Shown here piece by piece: positions 23,350 to 32,231 of a stretch of 49,538 bases of DNA. The number at the start of each line of letters is the position of its first letter. Positions within the stretch are counted from its first letter, which is position 1. The position numbers were made by a program, and so were the translations under genes. The stretch is taken from positions 1-49,538 of the forward strand of contig USDD01000006.1 of assembly GCA_900553265.1 (NCBI GenBank), in the 5' to 3' direction. Source of the DNA: an uncultured Eubacteriales bacterium (GTDB taxonomy: Bacteria; Bacillota; Clostridia; Christensenellales; Aristaeellaceae). The notes under the pieces are model-generated. The model was not told where the DNA came from and made no database searches. It worked only from the letters and a program-made list of their open reading frames with translations.

Positions 23350-25041
23350 TCAATATTGCGATTTGGTTTCAATTCGGCGATAAACGGTGACGATATGGCT
23401 TCCGAAGGCGTCGATCTCGAACCATTTCTCAAACGCGCTCTCGTCCGTCCAATCGGGAACATATACCTCCTGCGTGCTCGCGCCGTAATACCGCTCCACC
23501 ACCGCCTGCCATTCCGCCTCGGAAGTGCAGCTTTCCTCCCGGTAATGGGCGTTCCAGACCAGCACCGCGTCGGCCTCGTCGCCCCGCGTCGTCAGATGCA
23601 CCCGGGCTCTGACCCCATCGGGCATGCCCGACAGCGCGTTTTCAAACAGCTTCAGGCACGCGCGGTTCGTCGTCACCGTCCACTCGCCCTGAGCCGCCAG
23701 GCGTTCCGCAGCGGGCTGCGCCGCCAGCAGCCAGTAATCCGTCTCGTAGTCGTCGCCCGCAAACAGCGCCGCCGCGGGATTGAACGCGCTTCCCTCCAGC
23801 GGATGGGTGAGCACAATCGCCGCACCGTTCACCGCAAGCGCCGCAGTCAGCGCGCCCGCGAGCATTCGCCTGCGCCCGGGCCAGAGCCGAAGCGCCTCGG
23901 CCATTCCACCCGCGGCCAGCACGATCACCGTGGCGTAGAAAAAGCTGAAGTGCCTCCAGCTGTGGTACAGCACCATCCTTCCCGCCATGCCGTAGACCAG
24001 CGGAATCCCTCCGATCAGCAGAACGGCCAGCGCAGGCACGCGCTCGCCGCGCAACCGCTCGTCCGCCCTCGCGCCGAAGGAACGCGCAAGCCGCGCGCCG
24101 CCCAGCAGCGCAAGGAGCGTAATATAAATCGGAATGGACATCAGCATCAGCCGCGGCAGGTAATCCCACGGCAGCGGGTCGCCGTTGCCCGGGCGATACA
24201 CCCTGCCGCCGAACAGCACACCGAAATCCCACCGTGAAAAGGACGCGGCGTTGGTCAGCAGATATTTGAAAAAGCCGATGGGATCGCCCCACATGGCGGG
24301 CGTGAGCAGCGCATAGCCCGCGGCAAACACGGCGATCGCCGCCGCGCCCATGCGCCACGCGCGCGCGTCCAGCTTCCTTCGAACGATGCGATCGGCGAGG
24401 AAAGCCAGCCCCATGCAGCCCCAGCACCACGCGCCGAGGATCTTCGTGTTGGCCGCCAGCGCGCCGAACAGGCTCATCCATACGGCGTCGCGCATGCGCC
24501 CCCGGCGAATCCAGCACACGCCCTTCCACATCACCAGCAGGAACAGCGACAGCAGCACCATGTCCTTGTTGTTGTAGTGTCCGTCAGCGAACATGCGCGG
24601 CGTGAGATACAGCGTCAGCGCCGCCATGCAGCCGAAGCGCCGCGTCCCGCCATACAGTTCCCGGGCAATGCCATACAGCGCGGCGCAGCCCGCCATGAAC
24701 CAGAGGAAGGTGTAAAAATGCCATCCCAGCATCATCGCCCGGCGGGAAATTCCGCCCAGCAGCACTCCCGCCGGCAGAAACGGATAATACGCCGCAATGC
24801 CATGGTCGCGCTCGATGCTCTGAGAAATCCGCGGCGCGTCCTCCAGCAGCGCCCGGCTGACGGGATGCTCCTCGCCCAGCAGGCGGCAGGCGTACTCCGC
24901 CGCGTTGGCCTTGAGAATGCGATATTCCGAATTCTCATCCGCGATCATGCCATAGGAAAACCCGGCCAGCGCGCCCGCGATCAGCAGCAGCGCAAAGAAC
25001 GCCGCCGCCGCCCGGCGCGGCCAGTCCGCCCGCACCGTCAT
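23350..25041 (-). CDS. GT-C membrane glycosyltransferase (PMT/ArnT-like, GT39 type)
   Basis: A 563-residue protein with about ten to twelve membrane helices and a soluble C-terminal part from about residue 425. An acidic pair, DENSEY (35-40), follows the first helix, where GT-C enzymes keep their catalytic aspartate or glutamate; RMFADGHYNNKDM (about 149-161) matches the conserved periplasmic loop of this class. Such enzymes transfer sugar from a polyprenyl-phosphate donor outside the membrane. The upstream GT2, which would make that donor, overlaps it by 4 nt. The acceptor is unknown. It is the third gene of the dnaE transcript. Confidence 0.8.
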   Translation of the reverse strand: MTVRADWPRRAAAAFFALLLIAGALAGFSYGMIADENSEYRILKANAAEYACRLLGEEHPVSRALLEDAPRISQSIERDHGIAAYYPFLPAGVLLGGISRRAMMLGWHFYTFLWFMAGCAALYGIARELYGGTRRFGCMAALTLYLTPRMFADGHYNNKDMVLLSLFLLVMWKGVCWIRRGRMRDAVWMSLFGALAANTKILGAWCWGCMGLAFLADRIVRRKLDARAWRMGAAAIAVFAAGYALLTPAMWGDPIGFFKYLLTNAASFSRWDFGVLFGGRVYRPGNGDPLPWDYLPRLMLMSIPIYITLLALLGGARLARSFGARADERLRGERVPALAVLLIGGIPLVYGMAGRMVLYHSWRHFSFFYATVIVLAAGGMAEALRLWPGRRRMLAGALTAALAVNGAAIVLTHPLEGSAFNPAAALFAGDDYETDYWLLAAQPAAERLAAQGEWTVTTNRACLKLFENALSGMPDGVRARVHLTTRGDEADAVLVWNAHYREESCTSEAEWQAVVERYYGASTQEVYVPDWTDESAFEKWFEIDAFGSHIVTVYRRIETKSQY

Positions 25042-25994
25042 TGATCGTCCCCCAGCGTCTCCTCGAGGATGAACTTGGGCCGGCGCTTGGTCTCCATGTA
25101 GATCTTGCCGATGTATTCGCCGATGAGACCCAGCGCCGTCAGCTGAAGGCCGCCCAGCAGCCAGATGGACATCATGATGGACGCCCAGCCCGCCACGCTT
25201 CGGCCGGAAATCAGCGAAACCAGCACGTAAATCGCCATGGCCACGCCCAGCAGCCCGCAGAGCAGTCCGGCAAAGGTGACGTATCGGATGGGCTTGTTGC
25301 TCAGGCTGGTCACGCCCTCCACGGCGAAGGCGATCATCTTCTTCAGCGGATACTTCGATTCGCCCGCCACGCGCTCGCCGCGCTCGTATTTCACGATGGC
25401 GGTCTTATAGCCCAGCATGGGCACCATGCCGCGCAGGAACATGTTCACCTCGCCGAAGGACAGAAGCGAATGCAGCGCGCGCTTGGACAGCAGGCGATAG
25501 TCCGCGTGGTTGTAGACCATCTCCACGCCCAGCCGGTTCATCATCTTATAAAACCCCTGCGCCGTAGCGCGCTTGAAGAAGGTGTCCTTGGCGCGGCTGG
25601 AGCGCACGCCGCTGACCACGTCCGCGCCGTTTCTGAATTCCTCAAGAAAGCCGTACATGGCGTTCACGTCGTCCTGCAGATCCGCGTCGATGGTAATCAC
25701 GCAGTCGCACTTCTCCTCGGCCAGCGTCATGCCCGCCCAGAGGGCGTTCATGTGGCCGGCGTTGTGGGCGAGCTTCGCGCCCTGAAAGCGCGCGTCCTTC
25801 TCGTGCAGGCCGCAGATGACCTGCCACGTCCCGTCCCTGCTGCCGTCGTCCACCATCAGCACGCGGCTCGCGGGATCGATGATCTGCCGCGCCGTCATGT
25901 CGTCCAGAAGCCCGGTGAGCTTCGCCGAGGTGAACGGCAGCGCCTCCTCTTCGTTGTAACACGGAATGACGATATACAGAACCGGAGCCTTCAT
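25038..25994 (-). CDS. GT2 polyprenyl-phosphate glycosyltransferase (GtrB/DPM1-like)
   Basis: A 318-residue enzyme that would link a nucleotide sugar to undecaprenyl phosphate. The N-terminal GT-A domain has VIPCYNEEEALP (9-20), VDDGSRDGT (48-56), the metal motif DADLQD (103-108) and an acceptor-side ADYRLLSKRAL; two membrane helices follow at about 232-255 and 263-290, as in GtrB. ATG 25994 follows AAAGGAGG and is preferred to the frame's upstream start at 26015. It begins 27 nt after dnaE and overlaps the GT-C gene, its likely partner. Confidence 0.9.
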   Translation of the reverse strand: MKAPVLYIVIPCYNEEEALPFTSAKLTGLLDDMTARQIIDPASRVLMVDDGSRDGTWQVICGLHEKDARFQGAKLAHNAGHMNALWAGMTLAEEKCDCVITIDADLQDDVNAMYGFLEEFRNGADVVSGVRSSRAKDTFFKRATAQGFYKMMNRLGVEMVYNHADYRLLSKRALHSLLSFGEVNMFLRGMVPMLGYKTAIVKYERGERVAGESKYPLKKMIAFAVEGVTSLSNKPIRYVTFAGLLCGLLGVAMAIYVLVSLISGRSVAGWASIMMSIWLLGGLQLTALGLIGEYIGKIYMETKRRPKFILEETLGDDQ

Positions 25995-26021
25995 CCGTCC
26001 GTCCCTCCTTTGCATCTCTTC

Positions 26022-29000
26022 TTATTTTAGTACGATGGAATCCGCGCCGATCAGATTGGCCAGCGCGCCGAAGTCGTAGCCCTCGTCCACCCAGTATTCC
26101 CGCGGAGCCTGATAGGTCTTCTTCTCGTCGGCCATATACAGCATCACGCAGATGCCGCCGGGGGTCTGCCGGAGAATCTGAAGCACATTGTCGCGCTGAG
26201 CGGCGGTGAGCTTCAGATACAGCCTGCGCGGGCCCGGGGGCGCGCTTCCGCGCTCCCGGCGCGGCGCGCGCTCCGGCGCGGCGCGGGCCCCCTTCAGCGG
26301 CTGCACGCTCTCCAGAAGCAGCTTGGGCGCTTCGTCCTCGCGCACGCTCAGCCGGCCCTGCATCAGCACCGCCGTCTCGGGCACGAGCATGGCGCTCACC
26401 CGCTCGTAGGTCTTGGGGAACACCAGCACCTCGGTCACGCCGTAGAGATCCTCCAGCTGCACGAAGGCCATCATGCTTCCATTCTTGGTGGCCTTCATGC
26501 GCTTTTCGGCGATGAGGCCGCCCATGGCCACGCTGCGCTGATCGTAGCGCATCAGCGCCTCGGGGTCGCTCTCGGACAGCTCCTCCAGCAGCCGCGAGCT
26601 GACCGCCAGCCGGGACAGCTCCTCGGTATATTCGTCCAGCGGGTGACCCGAGATGTACACGCCTGTGGTCTCCTTCTCCATCTGCAGCCGGTCGGCCATG
26701 GAGAATTCCTTCATCGCGGGCATCGGCGGCGGCGGAACGTCGTCGCCCAGCATGCCCAGCAGCGAGATCTGACCCTCCACCGCGCCCTTGGCCTGCCGCG
26801 CCGCGCCGTCCATGGCGCGCTCGAACACGTGCAGCTTCTGCGCCCGCCCGCCGGGCAGCGAATCCATCGCGCCGGAGCGAATCAGCGCCTCGACGCACTT
26901 CTTGTTGAGTAATGACCCCGACATGCGGTCGATCAGGTCGTAGAGATCCCTGAACGGGCCGCCCGCCCGGCGCTCGCTCACCAGCGCCGCCACCGGCGCG
27001 CGGCCCAGGCTCTTGATGGCGCCCATGCCGAAGCGCAGGCCCTTCTTCCCGTCCTGCACGTCCACGGCGAACTTCTCCTCCGAGCGGTTCACGTCCGGCG
27101 GCAGCACGGGAATGCCGTTCTTGCGGCAGTACTGAATGTAATAGGCGATCTTGCCCGCGTTGCCCATGATGGAATTCATCAGCGCCGCCATGAACTCCAC
27201 GGGATAGTGCAGCTTCAGATAGCCCGTCTGCACGGCCACCACGGCGTAGGCCGCGGCGTGGGATTTGTTGAATGCGTAGCTGGCGAAGGCGGTCATCTCG
27301 TCGAAGATGCGCTCGGCGATCTCCTCGGAAACGCCGTTGCGCACGCAGCCGGGCACGATCACCTCGCCATTCTCCACCTGTCCATGGATGAAGATTTCCT
27401 TCTCTCGCGCCATCACGTCGTGCTTCTTCTTGGCCATGGCGCGGCGCACCAGATCGCTTCGGCCCATGGAATAGCCCGCCAGATCGCGCACGATCTGCAT
27501 GACCTGCTCCTGATAGACCATGCAGCCGTAGGTCACGTCCAGGATGGGCTTGAGCTTGGGCGTGAGGTACTTCACCGACGAGGGATCCTGCTTGCCCGCG
27601 ATGTAGCGCGGAATGGACTCCATCGGGCCGGGGCGATACAGCGAAATGGCGGCGACGACGTCCTCGAAGCTGCCGGGCTTCATCTGCATCAGGAAATTGC
27701 GCATGCCCGTGGATTCCAGCTGGAACACGCCGTCGGTCTCGCCGTCGGAGATCATCTTATACACGCCGTCGTCGTCCATGGGGATGTCGTCGCTGTCGCA
27801 GACCTCGCCGCCGCCGGCGCGCACCATCTCGATGGTGTCCATGATGACGTTCAGCGTGCGCAGCCCCAGAAAGTCCATCTTCAGAAGGCCCAGCGCCTCC
27901 ACAGTGGTCATGGGAAACTGCGTGGTGATCACGTCGTCGTTGGTCTGCAGCGGGCAGTATTCCACCACCGGGTCGGCGGTGATCAGCACGCCCGCCGCGT
28001 GGGTGGACGCGTTGCGCGGCATGCCCTCCAGCTTGCGCGCCATGTCGATGAGCCGCCGCACGGCGTCGTCGTTTTCATAGGCGTTTCGCAGCTCGGCGCT
28101 GACGGACAGGGCCCGCTCCAGCGTGACGTTCAGCTCGAAGGGAATCATCTTGGCGATGGCGTCGGTCTGAGGATAGCTCAGGCCCATCACCCGGCCCACG
28201 TCGCGGATGACCGCCCTCGCGGCCATGGTGCCGAAGGTGATGATCTGCGCCACGTGATCCTCGCCGTAGCGGGAGCGCACATAGTCGATCACCTGACCGC
28301 GGCGCTCGTAGTCGAAGTCGCAGTCGATATCCGGCATGGAGATGCGCTCGGGGTTCAGGAATCGCTCGAACACCAGCGCGTATTTCAGCGGGTCGATCTC
28401 GGTGATGCCCAGCGCGTAGGCCACGATGGAGCCCGCGCCGCTGCCGCGGCCCGGGCCCACGCCCACGCCGTGGGTCTTGGCGTAGTGGATGAAGTCCCAG
28501 ACGATCAGGAAGTAATCCGTGTAGCCCATGGAGATAATCACGCCCAGCTCATACTCCATGCGCTCCTTCGCGTCCGTCCGGTCGGGGGCGTAGCGCCGGG
28601 CCAGCCCCTCCTCGGCGAGCCTGCGCAGATAGCCCACGTTCGTCTCTCCCTCGGGCAGCGGAAACGCGGGCAGATAGGTCTTGGAAAAGTCGAACTCCAC
28701 CTGACAGCGCTGCGCGATCTCCTCGGTGCGCTCGATGGCGTCGGCAAAATTGGGAAACGCCGCGCGCATCTCTTCCTCGGACTTGACGTAGAGCTGGTCG
28801 GTGCTCATGCGCATGCGGTTTTCGTCGGTGAGCGTCTTGCCCGTCTGAATGCACATCAGGATCTCCTGCGCCTGCGCGTCCTCCCGCTCCAGATAGTGGC
28901 AGTCGTTGGTGACCACCAGCGGGATGTCCATGGAGCGCGCCAGCCGCACCAGCCGCGGCAGCACCTGCTTCTGCTCCGGGATGCCGTGATCCTGCATCTC

Positions 29001-29507
29001 CACGAAGAAATTGCCCCGGCCGAAGATGTCCAGATAGCGCTGAGCCATCTTCCGCGCCTCATCCTCGCGGCCGTCCAGCAGCAGCTTGGGCAGATCGCCC
29101 GACAGGCACGCCGACAGGGCGATGAGCCCCTCGTGGTACTTCTCCAGCAGCGCGTAGTCCACCCGCGGGCGATAGTAGTAGCCCCGAATGAAGCCCTCGC
29201 TGACCAGCCGGGACAGGTTTTTATAGCCCGTCTGATTCTCGCACAGCAGAATCAGATGGCTGTAATCCCGGGTGACGCTGGTCTTGTTGTCCATGTCGGG
29301 GCAGACGTACACCTCGCAGCCAATCACCGGGTGAATGCCCGCCTCCTTTGCGGCGCGATAAAAGTCCACCACGCCGTACATCACGCCGTGGTCGGTGATC
29401 GCGCAGGAGCGCATGCCCAGCGCCTTGAGCCGCTGCATCAGCGGCTTGATGCGGCACGCGCCGTCCAGCAGACTGTATTCGGTGTGCAGATGCAGATGCG
29501 AAAACAT
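26022..29507 (-). CDS. dnaE: DNA polymerase III alpha subunit DnaE
   Basis: A 1161-residue replicative polymerase. The PHP domain opens the protein (FSHLHLHTEYSLLDGACRI, and later histidines), the C-family palm holds the catalytic PDIDCDFD near residue 393, and the helix-hairpin-helix stretch and OB fold follow (about 870-900 and 990-1070, MGGLIAEKRMKATKNGSMM). It lacks the embedded exonuclease domain of PolC, so it is the DnaE form; in Firmicutes it usually works beside PolC in primer extension on the lagging strand. The ribosome site is GAGAGGAAA. No clear promoter is seen in the hairpin-rich spacer upstream. Two glycosyltransferases follow closely on the same strand. Confidence 0.97.
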   Translation of the reverse strand: MFSHLHLHTEYSLLDGACRIKPLMQRLKALGMRSCAITDHGVMYGVVDFYRAAKEAGIHPVIGCEVYVCPDMDNKTSVTRDYSHLILLCENQTGYKNLSRLVSEGFIRGYYYRPRVDYALLEKYHEGLIALSACLSGDLPKLLLDGREDEARKMAQRYLDIFGRGNFFVEMQDHGIPEQKQVLPRLVRLARSMDIPLVVTNDCHYLEREDAQAQEILMCIQTGKTLTDENRMRMSTDQLYVKSEEEMRAAFPNFADAIERTEEIAQRCQVEFDFSKTYLPAFPLPEGETNVGYLRRLAEEGLARRYAPDRTDAKERMEYELGVIISMGYTDYFLIVWDFIHYAKTHGVGVGPGRGSGAGSIVAYALGITEIDPLKYALVFERFLNPERISMPDIDCDFDYERRGQVIDYVRSRYGEDHVAQIITFGTMAARAVIRDVGRVMGLSYPQTDAIAKMIPFELNVTLERALSVSAELRNAYENDDAVRRLIDMARKLEGMPRNASTHAAGVLITADPVVEYCPLQTNDDVITTQFPMTTVEALGLLKMDFLGLRTLNVIMDTIEMVRAGGGEVCDSDDIPMDDDGVYKMISDGETDGVFQLESTGMRNFLMQMKPGSFEDVVAAISLYRPGPMESIPRYIAGKQDPSSVKYLTPKLKPILDVTYGCMVYQEQVMQIVRDLAGYSMGRSDLVRRAMAKKKHDVMAREKEIFIHGQVENGEVIVPGCVRNGVSEEIAERIFDEMTAFASYAFNKSHAAAYAVVAVQTGYLKLHYPVEFMAALMNSIMGNAGKIAYYIQYCRKNGIPVLPPDVNRSEEKFAVDVQDGKKGLRFGMGAIKSLGRAPVAALVSERRAGGPFRDLYDLIDRMSGSLLNKKCVEALIRSGAMDSLPGGRAQKLHVFERAMDGAARQAKGAVEGQISLLGMLGDDVPPPPMPAMKEFSMADRLQMEKETTGVYISGHPLDEYTEELSRLAVSSRLLEELSESDPEALMRYDQRSVAMGGLIAEKRMKATKNGSMMAFVQLEDLYGVTEVLVFPKTYERVSAMLVPETAVLMQGRLSVREDEAPKLLLESVQPLKGARAAPERAPRRERGSAPPGPRRLYLKLTAAQRDNVLQILRQTPGGICVMLYMADEKKTYQAPREYWVDEGYDFGALANLIGADSIVLK

Positions 29508-29549
29508 GCTTTCCTCTCGTAAATGGGTCGAATATGTAGTAACGGTGGA

Positions 29550-29569
29550 CGGGGGAGCAAGCTCCCCCG
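29550..29569. repeat. Palindrome CGGGGGAGC-AA-GCTCCCCCG
   Basis: A perfect 9-bp stem with a 2-nt centre, upstream of dnaE. The 18-nt core is the reverse complement of the core at 33845-33862, so it belongs to a dispersed hairpin family in this window. Confidence 0.6.
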
Positions 29570-29740
29570 CCAGATGCCGCTGAAATCCTTCGGATTTTCG
29601 GGCGTGGAGACTGCAAGGTAAGAGTTTTTTCTCCGGGAAATGGGATTTCCCTCCGATAAAATCGTCCCGGCGGCGGCAAAGCGACTTGCTTGCCCTTCGG
29701 GCAGGCAGCCTTTCACCGCCATGTCGCTGGGCTCGATTTA
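29570..29740. other. Gene-free spacer made of short hairpins
   Basis: The spacer between dnaE and the lipoprotein gene has no convincing gene. It contains hairpins GAAATCC/GGATTTTC (about 29582-29599), GGGAAAT/ATTTCCC (about 29635-29651) and TGCCC/GGGCA (about 29691-29704), and a T-run at 29625-29630. Read on the minus strand it would be the leader of dnaE. No clear promoter was found. Confidence 0.4.
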
Positions 29741-29770
29741 AGTTCGAGAGGGCTTCGGCCCTCTCGAACT
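29741..29770. repeat. Intergenic palindrome, copy 2 (perfect 13-bp stem, TTCG loop)
   Basis: AGTTCGAGAGGGC (29741-29753) pairs perfectly with 29758-29770 around TTCG. Arms and loop match the element at 1-28. It lies downstream of the lipoprotein gene on the minus strand, but no U-tract follows. Confidence 0.65.
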
Positions 29771-29814
29771 CTCCTCAGGGGGTTGGCGTTGCTTCTCGCT
29801 TATCTCAGTGTCTC

Positions 29815-30330
29815 TTATCTCAGCGTCGTTGCGTTGCGGACGATTTCGTTGATCGCGTCGGTCTGGGAGTCCGCGGGGGAGCCGGCGCGCAGGGCCTCGG
29901 AGATTTCGTAGACGCGGTTCACGTCCTCGGGCTCAGCGGTCACGGCCACCGTCTGGATGGACGGGTCGGCCTTGACGACCTCGGCGGCCACCATCTGGCG
30001 GATGCGCTCGGTCAGATCGCCCTGATAGGCGTTGGTAAATTTCACGCCCACCAGCGCCGTCGTGCCCGCCGCCACCACGCGGCAGTCGGAAATCTCGGAG
30101 ATGCGGTTGACGGAGGCCTCGACGGCGCCGGAGCCGGTCACCCAGTCAAAGGCCACGGGCGGCTGCGTCGCCGTCATGTCCGCGTTGGGCGCGGCGGTGG
30201 TCTCCGGCATGAAGCCGGTGGTCTGCTGCGGCGCGGTCGTGCCGCCGTCGTTCATGCACGCGGTCAGTCCCGCCGAAACGGCGACCGCCAGAAGCGCGAT
30301 TGAAAGCACCTTGACAATTTTCATGGTCAT
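29815..30330 (-). CDS. Sporulation-type lipoprotein (YhcN/YlaJ family)
   Basis: A 171-residue lipoprotein. The signal peptide ends in the lipobox LTAC with Cys25, and a Thr/Pro-rich linker (about 28-60) leads to a domain resembling YhcN/YlaJ, including RISEISDCRVVAAGTTALVG (about 76-95) and a VKADPSIQTVAVTAEPEDVN stretch (about 119-138). In Bacillus such proteins go to the inner membrane of the forespore and affect germination, so the gene points to spore formation in this lineage. Two ATGs (30330 and 30324) both suit the AAGGAGG site. Lgt and LspA, encoded elsewhere in the window, would process it. Confidence 0.75.
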   Translation of the reverse strand: MTMKIVKVLSIALLAVAVSAGLTACMNDGGTTAPQQTTGFMPETTAAPNADMTATQPPVAFDWVTGSGAVEASVNRISEISDCRVVAAGTTALVGVKFTNAYQGDLTERIRQMVAAEVVKADPSIQTVAVTAEPEDVNRVYEISEALRAGSPADSQTDAINEIVRNATTLR

Positions 30331-30384
30331 TCACCCTCCTTGCAAGCCTATTTTCGGCATCGGAGGGGAATTTTATGCGCCTGG

Positions 30385-32031
30385 TCAGTCGGTTTCCCGA
30401 TAAAAGCAGCAGCCGCCGATGAATTCGCGCAGAATGGAGTTGACAGGGATCTCGTCCTCCACATCCGCGGCGAGGATGTAGTTCAGGAACTTCAGCAGCC
30501 GCTGGGCCAGCGTGAAGTAAGGGCTGGTGGGCTGCACCGCGCTGAGCAGCGGGAAGGCGTACTTCTTCATGATGGGCAGCTCATAGCTCAGCGACGAGTT
30601 GAACATCACGTCGGCCTCCTCCTGGAACGGGAAGATGTACTTCTCCTCGCCCCGGCGCACCGAGGCCCACATGGCCATGGTGTCCTCCGGCGGCGTGCCT
30701 CGGAACTGGGAATCGCGCACGATGCGCCGCAGCAGCCGCGCGTCGGTGGTGCGGATGCGGTTGTGATCGTCCAGATTCAGCATGGTCAGGGCGCTGATGT
30801 AGATCTTGAACTTCATGCTCCGGGGCACGGACTGAGTCAGCGCCTCGTTCAGGCCGTGAATGCCCTCGATGATGATGGGCTGGCCCGCCTCCACCCGCAG
30901 CGGATGAGTGCGCTCCATGCGCGTGCCGGTCTTGAAGTCGTACTCCGGCATCTGCACCTCCCTGCCCGCCAGCAGGCGCGGCAGATGGTCGCACAGCAGC
31001 GCCACGTCCAGCGTGTCCAGCCGCTCCAGATCCAGCGAGCCGTCCGGCTCCCGGGTCAGCTCGCCGCGGTTGCGATAGTAATCGTCCAGCGACAGCTTCA
31101 CCGGCCTCAGGCCGTGCACCTTCAGCGCAATGGTCATGCGGTGGGCGAAGGTGGTCTTGCCCGACGACGACGGCCCGGCGATGAGCATCACCCGCGCGCC
31201 GCTTTCGATGAACTGCTCGGCGATGCGGCCGATCTTCTGCTCCTGAAGGGCCTCGCTGACGCGGATGAACTCGCGCAGCCGATGGGACAGCACCATGTCG
31301 TTCAGGTCGGCCGCGTTCTGACAGTCCAGAATCTCCTGCCAGCGCGCCGATTCATCGTAGGTGCGCATCAGCTTGGGCAGATCGCGGAACGCCGCCACCC
31401 GCTTCGGATTCCGGGCGTCCGGGCCCATCAGCACCACGCCGCCGGCGTAGGGAATCAGCCCGAACACGGTCAGAAGGCCCGTGGACGGAACCATCTCTCC
31501 ATAGAAATAGTCCTCCAGGCCGTCGATTTCATACAGCGTGTAATGGTCGAACGACCGAAAGTGCAGAATGCGCAGCCGATCCTCCTGCCCGATGCGGGCG
31601 AAATAGGCCTCGGCCTCCCTGGTGGAAACCACCCGGCGCTTCAGCGGCAGATCGGCCTCGGCCAGCGCGCGCATCTCCCTTTCCAGCGCGGCGATGGCCT
31701 CGCCGTTCATCTCCACGCCGCGCACGGCGATGTACAGCCCCTGTCCGAAGGAATGCTCGATGCGCACCCGCGTGTCGGGCCAGAGCCGATGCGCCGCCGT
31801 CAGAAAGAGGAACTGCAGCGAGCGCTCGTAGATGCGCCGCCCCTCCTCGTCGGCATAGGTCAGCACCCGTGCGAAGGCGTACTCCTCCACCCGATCCGCC
31901 AGAGAGTGCGCACGTCCCTGCACAAACACGCCCAGCGCGCCCGCGCCGCCGTCCGGCAGCCGCCCGAGCAGATCGCCCCAGCGCTCCTCTCCCCTGCAGC
32001 ACATCTCCACGCCGTTCAGCTTCAGATACAT
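30385..32031 (-). CDS. Nucleoside kinase with TGS/ThrRS-like N-terminus (uridine kinase family)
   Basis: A 548-residue fusion well known in Firmicutes. Residues 1 to about 60 resemble a TGS domain, about 60-210 the second additional (editing-like) domain of threonyl-tRNA synthetase, and about 280-480 a phosphoribulokinase/uridine kinase domain with Walker A GPSSSGKTTF (near 286), the nucleoside-binding LSLDDYYRNR and IIIEGIHGLN. The kinase part should phosphorylate a nucleoside with ATP, but the natural substrate of this fusion is not settled. ATG follows AAAGGAGG. A TTGCAT-type promoter lies about 110 nt upstream. Confidence 0.88.
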   Translation of the reverse strand: MYLKLNGVEMCCRGEERWGDLLGRLPDGGAGALGVFVQGRAHSLADRVEEYAFARVLTYADEEGRRIYERSLQFLFLTAAHRLWPDTRVRIEHSFGQGLYIAVRGVEMNGEAIAALEREMRALAEADLPLKRRVVSTREAEAYFARIGQEDRLRILHFRSFDHYTLYEIDGLEDYFYGEMVPSTGLLTVFGLIPYAGGVVLMGPDARNPKRVAAFRDLPKLMRTYDESARWQEILDCQNAADLNDMVLSHRLREFIRVSEALQEQKIGRIAEQFIESGARVMLIAGPSSSGKTTFAHRMTIALKVHGLRPVKLSLDDYYRNRGELTREPDGSLDLERLDTLDVALLCDHLPRLLAGREVQMPEYDFKTGTRMERTHPLRVEAGQPIIIEGIHGLNEALTQSVPRSMKFKIYISALTMLNLDDHNRIRTTDARLLRRIVRDSQFRGTPPEDTMAMWASVRRGEEKYIFPFQEEADVMFNSSLSYELPIMKKYAFPLLSAVQPTSPYFTLAQRLLKFLNYILAADVEDEIPVNSILREFIGGCCFYRETD

Positions 32032-32072
32032 TTTCGCATCCTCCTTTGGAAAAGCCCAATATACCAGTCTAT

Positions 32073-32150
32073 ATTATACCATGATTGTCGGCGAACCACC
32101 TTCGGCGCTCCGCCGACCCGGCCAAGTCTTCGACTTGCCTGATCATTATA
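32073..32150 (-). promoter_or_regulatory. Repeated extended -10 blocks and hairpins in the kinase leader
   Basis: The block TGGTATAAT occurs twice on the minus strand, at the complement of 32073-32081 and of 32145-32153. Between them are hairpins GTCGGCG/CGCCGAC and CAAGTC-TTC-GACTTG. The upstream copy has a -35; the downstream one has none and may be a second start or a remnant. Confidence 0.4.
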
Positions 32151-32173
32151 CCACGATCTCCCATCCAATGCAA
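32145..32173 (-). promoter_or_regulatory. Promoter TTGCAT-17-TATAAT of the nucleoside kinase gene
   Basis: On the minus strand TTGCAT (complement of 32168-32173) is exactly 17 bp from TATAAT (complement of 32145-32150), with a TG before the -10. It has the same -35 and spacing as the S10 promoter. Confidence 0.68.
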
Positions 32174-32186
32174 CCGCGCGCAAAGC

Positions 32187-32214
32187 GCCCGGCCATGTCT
32201 GTGCATGGCCGGGC
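32187..32214. terminator. Hairpin after the SPFH gene
   Basis: GCCCGGCCATG (32187-32197) pairs perfectly with 32204-32214. It follows the SPFH stop codon on the minus strand; only a short U-run (CUUUG) comes after it, so termination may be partial. Confidence 0.6.
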
Positions 32215-32231
32215 ATAGACCTCACATTCCC

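Noticed and set aside
27207..29522. A 771-codon plus-strand open frame opposite dnaE
   Set aside because: Antisense shadow of dnaE, with a low-complexity His/Leu/Val-rich product and no independent ribosome site.
29438..29722. Minus-strand frame through the hairpin-rich spacer upstream of dnaE
   Set aside because: The product is low-complexity and reads through several palindromes; its end overlaps the start of dnaE in another frame without a ribosome site of its own.
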